In this document: one piece after another, positions 46,053 through 55,245 of the stretch
Numbering within the stretch: the stretch's first letter is position 1
Layout of the letters: the number at the start of each line of letters is the position of its first letter
Source: Nocardia nova SH22a
GTDB lineage: Bacteria > Actinomycetota > Actinomycetes > Mycobacteriales > Mycobacteriaceae
Assembly (NCBI RefSeq): GCF_000523235.1
Contig: NZ_CP006850.1
Span: 62,001 to 126,000, forward strand
Reading direction: 5' to 3'
DNA: 64,000 nucleotides
Translations under genes and position numbers: made by a program
Notes under the pieces: generated by a model
What the model was told of the DNA's origin: nothing
Databases searched by the model: none
What the model saw: only the letters and a program-made list of their open reading frames with translations

Positions 46053-46774
46053 GCGAATTCCGCGAATCTGCAGCAATATCCGATCCGGGCCGTGTCCCGG
46101 GCAGACTGGTGCTGGTGCGCCACGGCGAGACCGAGGGCAATGTCGCCAAGGTGCTCGATACCCGGGTGCCCGGTCTGCCGCTCACCGAACGTGGTGTGGC
46201 ACAGGCCAAATCATTCGCGTCACGGTTGATCGTGCCGCCCACGCGGCTGTATTCGTCGGTTGCGCTGCGGGCACGGCAGACCGCCACGTACATCGAATCG
46301 GGTACCGGGGTGTCGGCCGAGGTGCTGGACGGCGTGTACGAGGTCCAGGTCGGTGAACTCGAAGGGCTGGGTTCCGATGCGGCGCATCAGGAGTTCCAGC
46401 GGGTGTACCGGTCCTGGCATGTGGGTGAACTGAACTCCCGGCTACCCGGTGGCGAATCGGGCGAGGAGGTCCTGGAGCGGTATCTGCCGGTCGTGGAACA
46501 ACTGCGCGCGAACCATCTCGGGCCCGCTTCGCGATCCGGTGACGAGGGCTCCGGTGATGTCCTGTTGGTCAGCCACGGCGCCGTGATGCGCTTGGTGGCT
46601 CGTGAACTCACCGGCGTCGCACCGCCGTTCACAACCAACAATCATCTGGACAACACCGAAACCATCGAACTCCTGCCGACCGCGGACGGCGGCTGGACCT
46701 GTGTCCGGTGGGGCCGCTACACCCCGCCGTTCGGACCCAGCACCCAGCCGTCGCCGGACGATCCGATGGGATAG
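46049..46774 (+). CDS. Phosphoglycerate mutase-like histidine phosphatase
   Basis: 241 residues with the RHGE motif (24-27; catalytic His25), SSVALRARQTATYI, the acid GELEGLG segment, LPGGESGEEV and a second His in SHGAVMRL. This is the phosphatase side of the fold rather than glycolytic mutase, judging by the low similarity to GpmA. The exact substrate is unknown. Its conserved coupling to pheA (ATGA overlap) hints at a phosphorylated intermediate linked to amino acid or envelope metabolism, which is inference. Two unrelated members of the fold occur in this window (also at 15.1 kb). Confidence 0.88.
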   Translation: MSEFRESAAISDPGRVPGRLVLVRHGETEGNVAKVLDTRVPGLPLTERGVAQAKSFASRLIVPPTRLYSSVALRARQTATYIESGTGVSAEVLDGVYEVQVGELEGLGSDAAHQEFQRVYRSWHVGELNSRLPGGESGEEVLERYLPVVEQLRANHLGPASRSGDEGSGDVLLVSHGAVMRLVARELTGVAPPFTTNNHLDNTETIELLPTADGGWTCVRWGRYTPPFGPSTQPSPDDPMG

Positions 46775-46775
46775 T

Positions 46776-47609
46776 TCAGATCACGCCCGGTGTGATCGGC
46801 TTGAAATCCTCACGCAGCGGCAGCTTTTCGATCAGGTCCCGGATTGCCGTCCGCAGGCGGCCCGGCGTGCCACCCGCCAGCGAGGTCCACATGATCTCGT
46901 CGTCGGAGCGGGTGGTGACGCCGATGAACCGGCCGTTGCGGGTGTTGTACACCGCGATCATGCCGTCGGAGACGTCGCGGCTGGCATCGTTGTACACGAC
47001 GCCGACGATCGAGGCGTGCGACAGGATCTCGACCAGCGCCGAGCCCAGCGCCTGCGCATCGCGCGGCGGCCGGCCCACCCGGCTCAGCCGCTGTGTGGTG
47101 GCCGCCGCATCGCCCGCATCGCCGAGGATCGGTTTGAGTTCCTCGGTGAGAACGTTCATCCCGTCGAGTTCGAGCGGTTCGGCCGGGCCCAGTGCCGCCA
47201 TGATGGTGCCCGGCAGATCGTGCCCGGCCTCGTCGATGGTGTAGGAATCCGGACCGCGCAGGACGACGACATCGATATCGTCGCCCTTGGCCAGGCAGAA
47301 GCGGTTCACTCGATCGCCGACATACCAGCGCATCGCGATCACCCAGTGCGGGCGATACAGCCCGCGCATCCGGTCCTCCAGATCCCGGTGCACCGCTCCG
47401 TCGACGAGAAGGTCACGCGCGGTGAGGGATTCGGCGGCGGCCTTCATCGCCGCATTGTGATCGAGGTCGTTGTCGTAGCGGCCGATCGAGTCCAGCACGA
47501 CCGGCATCTCGTCGAGTTCCAGTTCCTCCATGAGGAACTGGAACTCGTCGAGTGACAGCACCACGCTCTCCAGTGCGGCCGACCCGCGGCCTTCGCCGAG
47601 AATCGTCAC
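46776..47609 (-). CDS. EspG family ESX-secretion chaperone
   Basis: 277 residues. The start VVLSLDEFQFLMEELELDEMP, the middle RWYVGDRVNRFCLAKGDD, and the end IVGVVYNDASRDVSDGMIAVYNTRNGRFI with TPGRLRTAIRDLI match EspG proteins. EspG binds the tip of PE-PPE heterodimers in the cytoplasm and brings them to a type VII secretion system. The PPE gene lies directly upstream with no gap (its stop is at 47610-47612), and PE before that. This order PE-PPE-EspG is typical. No ESX membrane components are in the window. Confidence 0.85.
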   Translation of the reverse strand: MTILGEGRGSAALESVVLSLDEFQFLMEELELDEMPVVLDSIGRYDNDLDHNAAMKAAAESLTARDLLVDGAVHRDLEDRMRGLYRPHWVIAMRWYVGDRVNRFCLAKGDDIDVVVLRGPDSYTIDEAGHDLPGTIMAALGPAEPLELDGMNVLTEELKPILGDAGDAAATTQRLSRVGRPPRDAQALGSALVEILSHASIVGVVYNDASRDVSDGMIAVYNTRNGRFIGVTTRSDDEIMWTSLAGGTPGRLRTAIRDLIEKLPLREDFKPITPGVI

Positions 47610-48770
47610 TCAGCGGTCCTCGACCGGGTTTCCGCCGCCGATGACACCCGCCGCGATGATCCGGCCGTCGGCGAAGTGCTCGCCGCGCAGGTAGTCGTTG
47701 CCGGAGTGCTCGCCCTCGTCGTCATCGCCGTGAACCTGGCGGCCCAGCAACGGATTTCCGGAGGGGTTACCGGCACGTGCCGGAGCCGGTGCACTCAGCT
47801 GGCTGGGACTCGTCGCCGCCACCTGCGGGGCCGCCGTCTCGCCGATGACATTGCCCGCACCCCAGCCCTCGGGCAGTTTCAGTGTGCCCGCGCCGTTGCC
47901 GATACCGACGGTGGCGCCACTGAAGGACACCGCCCGGGTGGCCGCGGCGCCGCCCGCCACGGCGACTCCGCCGATGCCGCCCATCATCATCGGCGACATG
48001 GTGGACGCGGTGCCGGTGTGAGTGGCCGCGGCGATGGCGGTACCGGCCGCATTGCCCACGGTCGAGACACCGGTGGAGGCCACCGAACCGGCGGCATTGG
48101 CGACCTGGGTCGCGGTGCTGATCACGGACGGATTGCTGGCGAGCGCCTGCGCCGCCGCGACCGCGGTCTGCACCGGGTCGCCGTTGGTCTGCGCCGCGGA
48201 TTCGGCTCCGCTGTCGGCCAATCCGGCCCCGGCCGCGATGGGCGGCGGCGGCGCGAATTCGGCCGGTGTCGCCATCATGGCTTCGACGGTCGACTCGTAG
48301 GTGTCCATGACGAGGGCGGCCTGGATGTCCAAGGCCAGTTTGGCCGACTCGGCGATCTCGGCGCTGCCGTCGAGGTCACCGCCGTGCGCGTGGGCCGCCA
48401 CGCGCGCCGAATCGACGGCCGCGATCTCCGGCAGGCTCGGCATGGCCAGGCTCGCAACGGTATTGGCGGTGGCGTGCGCCGATGCCTTGGCTGCCATGGC
48501 GGCGGCCTGGACGCCCTGCTGTTCGGCCCAGCCGGTGAATCCGGCGAGTTTGGCCAGCGCGACGGTGCCGTTGACACCCACCATGCCGACGCCGAGTTCG
48601 GCCATCACCCGGGCGGCGGTGGCCGTCGCGTCCACCCACGCCGCGGTCAGGCCGCCCCACGCGGTGGCGGCCGCCGAGGCCGGAATCGCATGCGGCCCAG
48701 CGGTGAGCAGACTCGAGTTGCCCTCGGCGAGACGGGGCATGAAGTAGATCCCGGTCAATCCTGCGGTCAT
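47610..48770 (-). CDS. PPE family protein
   Basis: 386 residues. The N-terminal 170 residues form the helical PPE domain. GIYFMPRLAEGNSSLL stands at the place of the classic PPE motif, and AAATAWGGLTAAW (Trp38-x-Gly) gives the WxG turn. The rest is Ala/Gly/Thr-rich with a low-complexity tail ending GVIGGGNPVEDR. The Pro-Pro-Glu signature itself is missing, as is common in Nocardia. It should pair with the PE protein encoded 51 nt upstream and be exported by a type VII system. It is adjacent to espG. Confidence 0.82.
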   Translation of the reverse strand: MTAGLTGIYFMPRLAEGNSSLLTAGPHAIPASAAATAWGGLTAAWVDATATAARVMAELGVGMVGVNGTVALAKLAGFTGWAEQQGVQAAAMAAKASAHATANTVASLAMPSLPEIAAVDSARVAAHAHGGDLDGSAEIAESAKLALDIQAALVMDTYESTVEAMMATPAEFAPPPPIAAGAGLADSGAESAAQTNGDPVQTAVAAAQALASNPSVISTATQVANAAGSVASTGVSTVGNAAGTAIAAATHTGTASTMSPMMMGGIGGVAVAGGAAATRAVSFSGATVGIGNGAGTLKLPEGWGAGNVIGETAAPQVAATSPSQLSAPAPARAGNPSGNPLLGRQVHGDDDEGEHSGNDYLRGEHFADGRIIAAGVIGGGNPVEDR

Positions 48771-48821
48771 TGTGTCTCCCCTGAATGCCTCAATGAATGA
48801 TGTGGTGAAGGATCGGCCGGA

Positions 48822-49133
48822 TCAGAACTGGATGGCCGCGGTGCCCGCGGCCTCGATCGCGTCGTCGGCGATGAAGGAGGCCAACTGCGTACGCAGGATC
48901 GCGGCGGCGTGATGCAACTCCAGGATGGCCTGGGCGACCGCGCGATCGTGGCTGAGGGCGCCTTCGTTGAGATGTGTCGCCGCCATGGCGGAGACCTCTT
49001 CGGCGCCGGCCGGGATGACGTGGGTCGCCGGACCGCTCAGGGCGCTGGCGGCCGCGAGACGTTCGGCGAGCAGGTCGAGTTCCGCCGAGGCCGCGAGGAC
49101 CACTTCGGGCTGTACACCGAGCAAACCAACCAT
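48822..49133 (-). CDS. PE domain protein
   Basis: 103 residues from ATG 49133 with GAAGGAG upstream. MVGLLGVQPEVVLAASAELDLLAERLAAASAL is the first helix of a PE domain. A loop with THVIPAGAEEVSAMAATHL and the second helix AILELHHAAAILRTQLASFIADD follow. There is little C-terminal extension, and I do not see the usual YxxxD/E secretion tail. It is expected to form a four-helix bundle with the PPE product. It is the first gene of PE-PPE-EspG. Confidence 0.78.
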   Translation of the reverse strand: MVGLLGVQPEVVLAASAELDLLAERLAAASALSGPATHVIPAGAEEVSAMAATHLNEGALSHDRAVAQAILELHHAAAILRTQLASFIADDAIEAAGTAAIQF

Positions 49134-49334
49134 GACTCGAACTCCTTCTAGTGGCGGCTGTGCAAGTGTCGAGCCGACCGACACCCGAGTACCGCACCGG
49201 TGCTCGGACAGTATGACCGACCCTTCGGTGGAACCACGAGAATTCCCCCTACGAGATGATTGGATGCGACGGACCCCGGTTCGGTTCCCTCGAATCGCAA
49301 ATCACTTCGACTTTACCGCTTTCGCGCGTAAAGG

Positions 49335-49688
49335 CTAGCCCCATCCCAGCTCATGCAGACGCTCTTCGTCAATCCCGAAATAGTGAGCTATCTCATGGAT
49401 CACGGTGATCGCGACCTCCTCGACCACCTGCCGTTCGTCCTCGCACAGCTCGAGGATCGTGTCCCGGAAGATCGTGACCGTATCCGGTAGCGCGCCACCG
49501 TATTGGCTGTCCACCCGGTCGGTCAGCGCGATACCCCGGTACACGCCGAGCAGGTGCGGATCGTCGGGATCGCGGGGCTCGATGAGGATCACCACATTGT
49601 CGATCGCCGCGGTGAGGGCCGACGGGATCGTATCCAGCGCATCGCCGACCAATTCCTCGAATCGGCTCGGCGACATCGACACCGGCAC
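49335..49688 (-). CDS. Minimal zinc metallopeptidase family protein (Rv3836-like)
   Basis: 117 residues from GTG 49688. The protein is nearly all one small zincin-like domain. HEIAH (98-102) with Glu99 is the HExxH zinc site, and FGIDEERLHELGWG follows. Earlier segments are RFEELVGDALDTIP and LLGVYRGIALTDR. The family (PF06262-like) is conserved in actinobacteria; its substrate is unknown. It starts five nucleotides after the stop of the septum-formation gene and is probably translated with it. The same pair occurs as Rv3835-Rv3836. Confidence 0.88.
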   Translation of the reverse strand: MPVSMSPSRFEELVGDALDTIPSALTAAIDNVVILIEPRDPDDPHLLGVYRGIALTDRVDSQYGGALPDTVTIFRDTILELCEDERQVVEEVAITVIHEIAHYFGIDEERLHELGWG

Positions 49689-49693
49689 GGCGA

Positions 49694-50878
49694 TCAGTTC
49701 GGGACCGGCGCCGGGGCGGCGCCCGGCAGCGGCGCCGGAGTGGAACGCCCCGAGCTCGGCGGCGGTACCGGCGCCTGGCCGTCGATCAGCACATCGCCCT
49801 TGGCGGAACCGGTGATCGTCGAGAAGCCGTCTTGAGATCCCTTGCCCACCAGGCAGTTCAGCTTGTGACTGCCGACCAGCCAGCTGCGCGCGTCGAGGTT
49901 GTCCCAGAAGATCGTGAGCGTCTTGTTGATCAGCGCGTCCTGCCCGCCGAGGTAATCGCCCGAGGCGCGGGCACATTCGTCCTGCATGAACGAATCCTGA
50001 TCGGAATTCGCGGGCGGCCCACCGTTGAAGTGGGTGCCCAGATCGACGGTCGACATCACCTCGTAGGCATGGGGCTGACCGCAGGGGACCGGCTCGTTGG
50101 TGGGCAGATTCTGATTGATGCCGATACACGTGCCCGGATCGAAGATCCGCGACTGATCGCTGTCGCGCACCCGGCCCACGGTCTGCTGGGTCGCGTTACC
50201 GGTCGCGCTCACCAATTGCAGTCCGCACCGGATGGTCCGATCGCCGTTGCGCCAGCCCGGCTCGCCGGGATTGACCATGCCCACCACGAACCGCCCGCGC
50301 GGATCGAGCCGTCCGCCGAGATACGCGGCCGCGGCCGGGGCGCAGTGCTCGTCGCGCAGTTCCGCGAAGCGCAGCGAATCCGGGAAGGCCGAACCCGGCC
50401 CGAATTCCCGGCCCGGATACCGGCCCAGATCGATATCGGAGGTGACCTCGAACAGATGCTTGTCGGCGCAGTTGACCTTCGTCAGATCCAGGGTCTTGGC
50501 GCTGGTCCAGGTGAGGCAGTCGCCGGTCTTCGCGGCGCCGAAGGCGGCATCGGCACGACCGGGCGGTTTACCCGAACCGGGGTCGTGCGCCGCCAGCCCG
50601 TGCGAGCTGCGGAATCCGGTGATGGACAGCGTCACCAGGGCCGCGACCACGGCGCCCACCGCGACCGCGAGCAGCCCCCAGCGCAGCCGATGGGGGTGCA
50701 GCGCTTTCTCGGCCTCCGCGTCGAGGGGGCCGTCCGGTTCGTCGTCGCCGGGCCGCGAACGCCTGCGCCCACCGGTCGACGAACGACGGCGTTTCGCCCC
50801 GGCACGCCCGCGGCGGAGCATGTCGGATGTTTCGTTTTCCGGTTCCGGCGCCTCGGGCGCCCCATCGTCGGAGGACAT
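49694..50878 (-). CDS. Septum-formation family membrane protein (Rv3835-like)
   Basis: 394 residues. An acidic/basic cytoplasmic tail with RAGAKRRRSSTGG precedes one TM helix (about 66-90). The extracellular part has two repeats of a Cys-containing domain: GDCLTW...NCADKHLFEV and GTCIGI...PCGQPHAYEV, each with a C...C...H(E/Y) pattern. The end is Pro-rich. The family name comes from actinobacterial septum-formation proteins. A role in division or envelope assembly is therefore likely but not proven. Divergent from serS, with 86 nt between. Confidence 0.85.
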   Translation of the reverse strand: MSSDDGAPEAPEPENETSDMLRRGRAGAKRRRSSTGGRRRSRPGDDEPDGPLDAEAEKALHPHRLRWGLLAVAVGAVVAALVTLSITGFRSSHGLAAHDPGSGKPPGRADAAFGAAKTGDCLTWTSAKTLDLTKVNCADKHLFEVTSDIDLGRYPGREFGPGSAFPDSLRFAELRDEHCAPAAAAYLGGRLDPRGRFVVGMVNPGEPGWRNGDRTIRCGLQLVSATGNATQQTVGRVRDSDQSRIFDPGTCIGINQNLPTNEPVPCGQPHAYEVMSTVDLGTHFNGGPPANSDQDSFMQDECARASGDYLGGQDALINKTLTIFWDNLDARSWLVGSHKLNCLVGKGSQDGFSTITGSAKGDVLIDGQAPVPPPSSGRSTPAPLPGAAPAPVPN

Positions 50879-50964
50879 CGCCGTCCATCATGGCAGGCGC
50901 TCCCCGAACCCTGCCACGATCCTGGGGAAAAGTCGGTGGACGTCGCCCACTAGGCTGATCACCC

Positions 50965-52227
50965 ATGATCGACCTCCGATTCCTGCGGGAGAATCCCGAC
51001 GCGGTCCGTGCCTCGCAACGCACCCGCGGCGAGGACCCCGCGCTGGTGGACGCCCTGCTCGAGGCGGACGCGGCCCGGCGCGCGGCGGTTGCGACGGCGG
51101 ACAACCTGCGCGCCGAGCAGAAGGCGCTGGGCAAGAAGGTCGGCAAGGCGTCCCCGGACGAACGCCCCGCACTGCTGGCACACGCGCAGGAACTGTCGGC
51201 GAAGGTGAAGGAGGCCGAGGCCGCCGAGAACGCCGCCGACGCCGAACTCGACACCGCTCACCGCGCGATCTCGAATGTCGTGCAGGAGGGCGCGCCCGCC
51301 GGCGGCGAGGACGATTTCGTCCTGCTCGAGACGGTCGGCACGCCGACCGAATTCGATTTCACTCCGCGCGATCACGTGGATCTGGGCGAGTCGCTGGGTC
51401 TGTTCGACATGGAACGCGGCGCGAAGGTGTCGGGCGCCCGGTTCTACTTCCTGACCGGCTACGGCGCGCTGCTGCAACTCGGCCTGCTCCAACTGGCCGC
51501 CCAGCGCGCGACCGCCAATGGCTTCACCATGATGATCCCGCCGGTGCTGGTCCGCCCGGAGATCATGGCCGGAACCGGTTTCCTGGGCCAGCATTCGGCC
51601 GAGGTCTACCACCTCGACGACGACGATCTGTACCTCGTCGGCACCTCGGAGGTCCCGCTGGCGGGCTACCACTCGGGCGAGATCCTGGATCTGAGCGCCG
51701 GGCCGAAGCGGTATGCGGGCTGGTCGTCGTGTTTCCGCCGCGAGGCGGGCAGCTACGGCAAGGACACCCGAGGCATCATCCGGGTGCACCAGTTCGACAA
51801 GGTCGAGATGTTCGTCTACTGCCGTCCCGAGGAGGCCGACGCCGAACACCGGCGCCTGCTGGACTGGGAGAAGGAGATGCTCGCCGCGATCGAGGTGCCC
51901 TACCGGGTGATCGATGTCGCGGGTGGCGATCTGGGCAGCTCGGCGGCCCGCAAATTCGACTGTGAGGCATGGGTTCCCACCCAGCAGACCTACCGCGAAC
52001 TCACCTCGACCTCGAACTGCACCACCTTCCAGGCCCGTCGCCTGTCGGTGCGCTACCGCGACGAGAACAACAAACCGCAGATCGCCGCGACCCTGAACGG
52101 CACCCTCGCGACCACCCGGTGGATCGTCGCGTTGCTGGAGAACCACCAGCGGGCCGACGGTTCGGTCCGGGTTCCCGCCGCGCTGGTCCCGTTCGTCGGC
52201 CGCGAGGTGCTCGAGCCACCGCGCTGA
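50965..52227 (+). CDS. serS: Seryl-tRNA synthetase
   Basis: SerRS (420 residues, normal length) loads serine on tRNA(Ser) and tRNA(Sec). Residues 1-105 form the long helical arm ([18 protein letters not shown], then Ala/Glu/Lys helices). Motif 2 is [15 protein letters not shown] (about 255-270), [10 protein letters not shown] binds the adenylate, and motif 3 is near the end in [18 protein letters not shown]. The ATG is used. No T-box or other leader is visible in the short spacer. Confidence 0.97.
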   Translation: MIDLRFLRENPDAVRASQRTRGEDPALVDALLEADAARRAAVATADNLRAEQKALGKKVGKASPDERPALLAHAQELSAKVKEAEAAENAADAELDTAHRAISNVVQEGAPAGGEDDFVLLETVGTPTEFDFTPRDHVDLGESLGLFDMERGAKVSGARFYFLTGYGALLQLGLLQLAAQRATANGFTMMIPPVLVRPEIMAGTGFLGQHSAEVYHLDDDDLYLVGTSEVPLAGYHSGEILDLSAGPKRYAGWSSCFRREAGSYGKDTRGIIRVHQFDKVEMFVYCRPEEADAEHRRLLDWEKEMLAAIEVPYRVIDVAGGDLGSSAARKFDCEAWVPTQQTYRELTSTSNCTTFQARRLSVRYRDENNKPQIAATLNGTLATTRWIVALLENHQRADGSVRVPAALVPFVGREVLEPPR

Positions 52228-52303
52228 CGACCAGCGGTGACTTCGGACTCCAATCCGGTGGTTGTGACAACTGCCCCGCATCGCGTTGTCTAGGCTGGAC
52301 GAC

Positions 52304-54169
52304 GTGCGAGGACTCGGGTCTCGCGGCGATACCCGCACGCAAGTTCGGGCGGCATCGGCGCTGGCGACGGCAATGGTCATGGCTCGGACCACCGGGGCGT
52401 TCTACGTCATGGGTGGGGTCCTGGGCCTGCTGATCACTGCCATCGCACCGGGTGACGAGGGGAACCGGCCACTGGTCGGATCGGCGGCGGCGGTCGCGCT
52501 GCTGCTGGGCGTGAGCCTGTTGATCTGGGGCCCGCGGCTACCGCATTCGGTGCATCACGCCTATGTCGCCGTGGCGACGGTGCTGGTCACGATCGCGGTG
52601 CACTGGTTCCCCAATACCGTCGGCGGTATCACGCTGGCCGCGTTCTATGTCTTCGTAGCGGCCGATGCCGCGATCTTCTTCGCCTGGCGCCAAGCCGCCG
52701 CACACGTCGTCTTCGCGATGGCGCTGTGCCTGTGGGTCGTGCCGTCGCGGGGGCTGCCCTGGTGGTCGGGCATCATTCCGGCCGGTATCACCGTGGGCGT
52801 CGGCATCGTGGTCGGCATCCTGACCAGGATGGCCGCCGACGCCGATATCGATACGCTCACCGGTCTGCTCAATCGCCGCGGCTTCGATCGAGCGCTCAAC
52901 AGCGCCATCGGCAATGCCGGGCGCAACGGTCACGGCCTGGCTCTCGTCCTGGTGGATCTGGACCGCTTCCAGAAGATCAACGACCACCTCGGCCATCGCG
53001 CGGGCGATGCCGTACTGCAGCGCGTCGCCGACAGCTGGTCCAAACTGCTGACCCCGGATCAGGTGCTGGCCCGCTACGGCGGCGACGCCTTCGCCCTGCT
53101 GCTGCCGGGCACCACCGAACAGGCCGCGATTCTGCTCACCGAAGAGCTGCGCGCCGCGATCACCACCGGCTGCTCCGCGGGCGTCACCTCGTGGCAGCCG
53201 GGCGAATCCGGATCGCTGCTGGTGAGCCGGGCCGATGTGGGCCTGTACCGGGCCAAGCAGGCGGGGCGCAATCGCACGGTGCTGGAATCCTCGCGGCAGC
53301 AGCCGCTGGCGGTGGAACTGCGCGAGGCCATCGACACCGGCGCCCTGGATGTGCACTATCAGCCCATCGTGAGTCTCGGCGAGGACGGCGCCCAGGCGGT
53401 CGGCGTGGAGGCGCTGCTGCGCTGGTCGTCGAACGCCCAGCCCGATGTCACCACCGAGGGCCTGATCCGGGTCGCCGAGGAATACGACCTGATCTCCGAC
53501 CTGGACGAGCTGGTGCTGCGGCGCGCCTGCGCCGACGCCGCCCGGTTGCAGGAGACCTTCGCACAGCTGGATCTGACCCTGAACGTCAACGTGAGCGGCC
53601 TGGAGCTGGCCGAAAGCGATTACGCCGAACGGGTTTCCGGCATCCTGGCCGATACCGGATGGCCCGCCGACCAACTCGTCCTCGAGGTCACCGAGAGTGA
53701 ATTGGCCGCCGAATCCCAGACCGCGATCCAGAATCTGCACCAGTTGCGCGACAATGGCGTTCGGATCGCCATCGACGATTTCGGCACCGGCTACTCCTCA
53801 CTGAGCCGCCTGGCGACCATCCCCAGCGATATCCTCAAGGTCGACCAGTCCTTCGTGGCCGCGATCCGCTCCGACTCGCCCGCGCCGCCGCTGCTGGGTG
53901 TGATTGCCGCGCTGAGTAAATCGCTGGATCTGCAGGTGATCGCGGAAGGTGTGGAAACCGAATATCAGGCCGCCGTGCTGACCGAGCTGGGATTCGCACT
54001 CGCCCAGGGATACCACTACAGCGATTCGCATCCGGTCTCCGAACTGATCGGCGATATGAACGCCAATCGCGGTCTGGTCGGCGCCGTCGACAAGGACTTC
54101 GCCGCGCAGGGCTGGATCCCGATGGACAACAACGGTTTCGATCCGAAGGGCCTGGGCCATCCGGGCTGA
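52304..54169 (+). CDS. GGDEF-EAL cyclic-di-GMP protein, likely phosphodiesterase
   Basis: 621 residues from GTG 52304; TTG 52286 adds six. Five or six TM helices fill 25-175. The GGDEF domain (about 180-330) has a degenerate active site, GGDAF (259-263), in which the essential Glu is Ala, so it should not make c-di-GMP. The EAL domain (about 335-590) keeps EALLR (369-373), NVNVSG, EVTES (461-465), DDFGTG (491-496), Lys512, Glu548 and QGYHYS (Gln568), all catalytic positions. Hydrolysis of c-di-GMP is therefore likely, with GGDEF perhaps sensing GTP. It is a single gene after serS. Confidence 0.92.
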   Translation: MRGLGSRGDTRTQVRAASALATAMVMARTTGAFYVMGGVLGLLITAIAPGDEGNRPLVGSAAAVALLLGVSLLIWGPRLPHSVHHAYVAVATVLVTIAVHWFPNTVGGITLAAFYVFVAADAAIFFAWRQAAAHVVFAMALCLWVVPSRGLPWWSGIIPAGITVGVGIVVGILTRMAADADIDTLTGLLNRRGFDRALNSAIGNAGRNGHGLALVLVDLDRFQKINDHLGHRAGDAVLQRVADSWSKLLTPDQVLARYGGDAFALLLPGTTEQAAILLTEELRAAITTGCSAGVTSWQPGESGSLLVSRADVGLYRAKQAGRNRTVLESSRQQPLAVELREAIDTGALDVHYQPIVSLGEDGAQAVGVEALLRWSSNAQPDVTTEGLIRVAEEYDLISDLDELVLRRACADAARLQETFAQLDLTLNVNVSGLELAESDYAERVSGILADTGWPADQLVLEVTESELAAESQTAIQNLHQLRDNGVRIAIDDFGTGYSSLSRLATIPSDILKVDQSFVAAIRSDSPAPPLLGVIAALSKSLDLQVIAEGVETEYQAAVLTELGFALAQGYHYSDSHPVSELIGDMNANRGLVGAVDKDFAAQGWIPMDNNGFDPKGLGHPG

Positions 54170-54241
54170 GCCGTCGGCGTACGCAATCCGGTACGCGGCC
54201 CCGGATCCCGAATCGACCGCGGCCGTGACGGATTCGCGGCC

Positions 54242-55234
54242 GTGATCGCCCGAGCGGTGCGGACGTCTCCGCGCTTCGATGTCCGGCGTCGGCTCGGCGT
54301 GGTTCTGGGACTGTCCTGCGGTGCGGGCGTGGCCGTGCAGGCCCGGATCAACGGTGATCTCGGCGATCGGCTGAACGACGGAATCGCCGCGGCCGTCATC
54401 AGTTTCGGCTCCGGCCTCGTCGTACTGCTCATCGCGTGTTGTTTCAGCAGGCGGATGCGCTCGGGTCTGGACGCGATCCGCCGGTCGATCCGCACCGGCC
54501 CACTGCGCTGGTGGCAGTTGCTGGGCGGATTGTGCGGCGCGTTCTTCGTTGCCTCCCAAGGCTTGTCCGTGGCCACGATCGGCGTCACCGCCTTCACCAT
54601 CGCGGTGGTGGCGGGTCAGCTGACCAGCGGACTGGTGGTGGATCGGCTGGGTGTGGGCCCGGCCGGGGTGACACCCGTGACGCCGGTGCGATTCGGCGCG
54701 GCGGCGCTGGCGATCGGTGCGGTGGGTATCGCGGCGCTGGGCCGGTCCGAGGGCGCGTCCGGCCCCACCGGTGGTGTGGCGTATCTGCTCCTCGTGCTCC
54801 CGGCGCTGGCCGGTCTCGGCCTGGCCTGGCAGCAGGCGGTCAACGGCCGGATCGGGACGGTCGGCGGGCCGCTGCCGGCGACCACGATCAACTTCGCGAC
54901 CGGAACGGCCGCACTGCTGGTGGTGGAGGCCGTCCAGATCGCGCGGATCGGCTGGCCCACAAGCTTTCCCACCGCACCGTGGCTGTACGCCGGTGGTGTG
55001 ATCGGTGTCTTCTTCATCGCGGTGGCGGCCCTGATCGTGCGCTGGATCGGGGTGCTCGTCTTCGGCCTGACCTCGGTATCCGGCCAGTTGGTCACCTCGC
55101 TGATACTCGATGTCGTCCTACCCGCGGGACCGGGGCTGTCGATCGCCGCGGTGATCGGCTGCGCGCTGACACTGGTCGCCGCCGTCATCGCGGTGTCTCG
55201 CAGGCCGGATTCGGCGGCGAACGAGAGGGAATGA
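54242..55234 (+). CDS. DMT superfamily transporter (YdcZ/DUF606 type)
   Basis: 330 residues with about ten hydrophobic helices in two homologous halves. GAGVAVQARINGDLGDRL and LAWQQAVNGRIGTVGGP are the matching QxxxNG segments of the DUF606/YdcZ family. The transported compound is unknown. The GTG start lies 72 nt after the GGDEF-EAL gene. It converges on a TetR gene with 11 nt between stops, without a clear terminator. Confidence 0.85.
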   Translation: MIARAVRTSPRFDVRRRLGVVLGLSCGAGVAVQARINGDLGDRLNDGIAAAVISFGSGLVVLLIACCFSRRMRSGLDAIRRSIRTGPLRWWQLLGGLCGAFFVASQGLSVATIGVTAFTIAVVAGQLTSGLVVDRLGVGPAGVTPVTPVRFGAAALAIGAVGIAALGRSEGASGPTGGVAYLLLVLPALAGLGLAWQQAVNGRIGTVGGPLPATTINFATGTAALLVVEAVQIARIGWPTSFPTAPWLYAGGVIGVFFIAVAALIVRWIGVLVFGLTSVSGQLVTSLILDVVLPAGPGLSIAAVIGCALTLVAAVIAVSRRPDSAANERE

Positions 55235-55245
55235 GCGAACCCCGT

